Shown here: positions 6,221 through 6,765 of the stretch, piece after piece | Layout: every line of letters starts with the position of its first letter | How positions within the stretch are numbered: the first letter of the stretch is position 1 | Assembly (NCBI RefSeq): GCF_014904065.1 | Contig: NZ_JACXJG010000009.1 | Span: 96,357-103,121, forward strand | From: Gulosibacter sediminis | GTDB lineage: Bacteria > Actinomycetota > Actinomycetes > Actinomycetales > Microbacteriaceae | Reading direction: 5' to 3' | DNA: 6,765 nt | Notes under the pieces: generated by a model | Databases searched by the model: none | What the model was told of the DNA's origin: nothing | The model's input: only the letters and a program-made list of their open reading frames with translations | Made by a program: the position numbers and the translations under genes

Positions 6221-6247
6221 CTTCGTGCAGCCAGATTTCGGCCGTTT

Positions 6248-6276
6248 TTGGTCGCGAAACGTCGGGGTGACATCAT
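6248..6276 (+). promoter_or_regulatory. Possible promoter of the EamA-type transporter gene
   Basis: TTGGTC (6248-6253) and CATCAT (6271-6276) are 17 bases apart and match the -35/-10 consensus at three and four of six positions. The leader would be about 18 bases, with the ribosome binding site GAGGGAG (6292-6298) in it. This is the best pair seen in the gap but is weak. Confidence 0.25.
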
Positions 6277-6300
6277 TCATTCGTCGAGAAAGAGGGAGAC

Positions 6301-6765
6301 ATGGTGGAGCAGCCGGAGCGCAGCAACAGGTCGCACTGGGCGAAGCCGAACGAGCGGCAGGAAGAGCCGGTCAGCGATGTCCTCCCCGTCGTGCCGACGA
6401 CGACGATGCTGCTCACCACGGCGATCCCCGCCGCCGAACGCCGGCGCCTGCGCGCAGCCGGCAAGCGCGTACCGAAAGACCTCTTCGCGTTTCTCACGAA
6501 GCTCGACGCCCGGCTCGTGGTCGTGCTCGGCTCGCTCGCGGTCGGCATGGGCCCGCTGCTCACGAAGATGTCGGGCGAGAATGCGGCGACGACGATCTTC
6601 TTCCGCTTTAGCATCGCGCTCATTCCGCTCGCGATCTTCGCGGTGCTCGAGTGGCGCCTCAACGGCCGGATGCGCTGGAAGGGCATAGCGATGCACCTGC
6701 TCGCGGGCGTGTTCTTTGGCCTCGACGTGGGCCTGTTCATCCCGGGCGTCTACCTCGCCGGCGCG
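6301..6765 (+). CDS. EamA family (drug/metabolite transporter superfamily) membrane protein, N-terminal part
   Basis: From ATG at 6301 the frame is open for 155 codons to the right edge, so the 3' part is missing. After a long hydrophilic, Arg-rich tail (1-70), membrane segments appear near 72-89 (LVVVLGSLAVGMGPLLTK), 98-117 (TIFFRFSIALIPLAIFAVLE) and 129-150 (IAMHLLAGVFFGLDVGLF). This spacing, with 'ATTIFFRF' just before the second segment, 'WKGI' before the third and the 'GLD' in it, matches the first EamA repeat of the ten-TM drug/metabolite transporters. Such proteins export or import small metabolites; the substrate cannot be told. GAGGGAG (6292-6298) supports the start. An ATG at codon 36 would shorten the tail but has no visible ribosome binding site. 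The gene is divergent from the small membrane protein/regulator operon. Confidence 0.75.
   Translation, partial: MVEQPERSNRSHWAKPNERQEEPVSDVLPVVPTTTMLLTTAIPAAERRRLRAAGKRVPKDLFAFLTKLDARLVVVLGSLAVGMGPLLTKMSGENAATTIFFRFSIALIPLAIFAVLEWRLNGRMRWKGIAMHLLAGVFFGLDVGLFIPGVYLAGA

Noticed and set aside
6114..6688. Open frames at 6114-6611 and 6248-6688 near the right end
   Set aside because: They are in other frames than the EamA-type protein, have Arg/Ala-rich shadow composition and lack domains; the frame from ATG 6301 has coherent membrane segments and a ribosome binding site.
1..6765. Mobile element, phage, CRISPR or defence system
   Set aside because: No transposase, integrase, terminal repeats, spacer-repeat series or nuclease/toxin genes are visible, and base composition looks uniform across the window.

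Overview
The window is GC-rich, densely packed bacterial DNA. The gene content points to an actinobacterium, most likely of the Microbacteriaceae type: an actinobacterial 'sterol carrier family' protein beside purD, a separate small PurS subunit next to PurQ, GTG starts and strong GC bias at third codon positions. The family-level placement is inference from style and gene content only.

Left part (1-2602): the start of a sterol-carrier-family gene runs leftward off the window. Divergent from it, after only 53 bases, is a 760-codon gene that joins a complete PurD (GAR synthetase) to a complete PurC (SAICAR synthetase) in one reading frame. There is no stop, and no in-frame ATG, GTG or TTG, between the two enzymes. 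This is the most notable feature of the window.

Middle (2615-4954): an AI-2E/PerM-family membrane protein lies on the minus strand, tail to tail with purDC. Divergent from it is purS-purQ, a one-base-overlapping pair for two subunits of FGAM synthetase. The third subunit, PurL, does not follow purQ as it often does in actinobacteria and must be encoded elsewhere. The window therefore supplies de novo purine steps 2 (PurD), 4 (PurS and PurQ, with PurL from elsewhere) and the SAICAR step (PurC).

Right part (4967-6033, minus strand): a probable operon of a 92-residue two-TM protein, a 59-residue winged-HTH peptide and a 189-residue protein ending in a LuxR-type HTH. The last two look like the two ends of one TrmB/LuxR-type regulator, now separated by an in-frame TGA and lacking the usual middle region. 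The 267-base gap that follows (6034-6300) holds a nested inverted repeat and a short direct repeat. The window ends inside a plus-strand EamA-type (drug/metabolite transporter superfamily) gene.

No tRNA, rRNA, CRISPR array, insertion sequence or phage gene was seen. The window looks like ordinary chromosome with a few unusual gene architectures rather than a mobile island.
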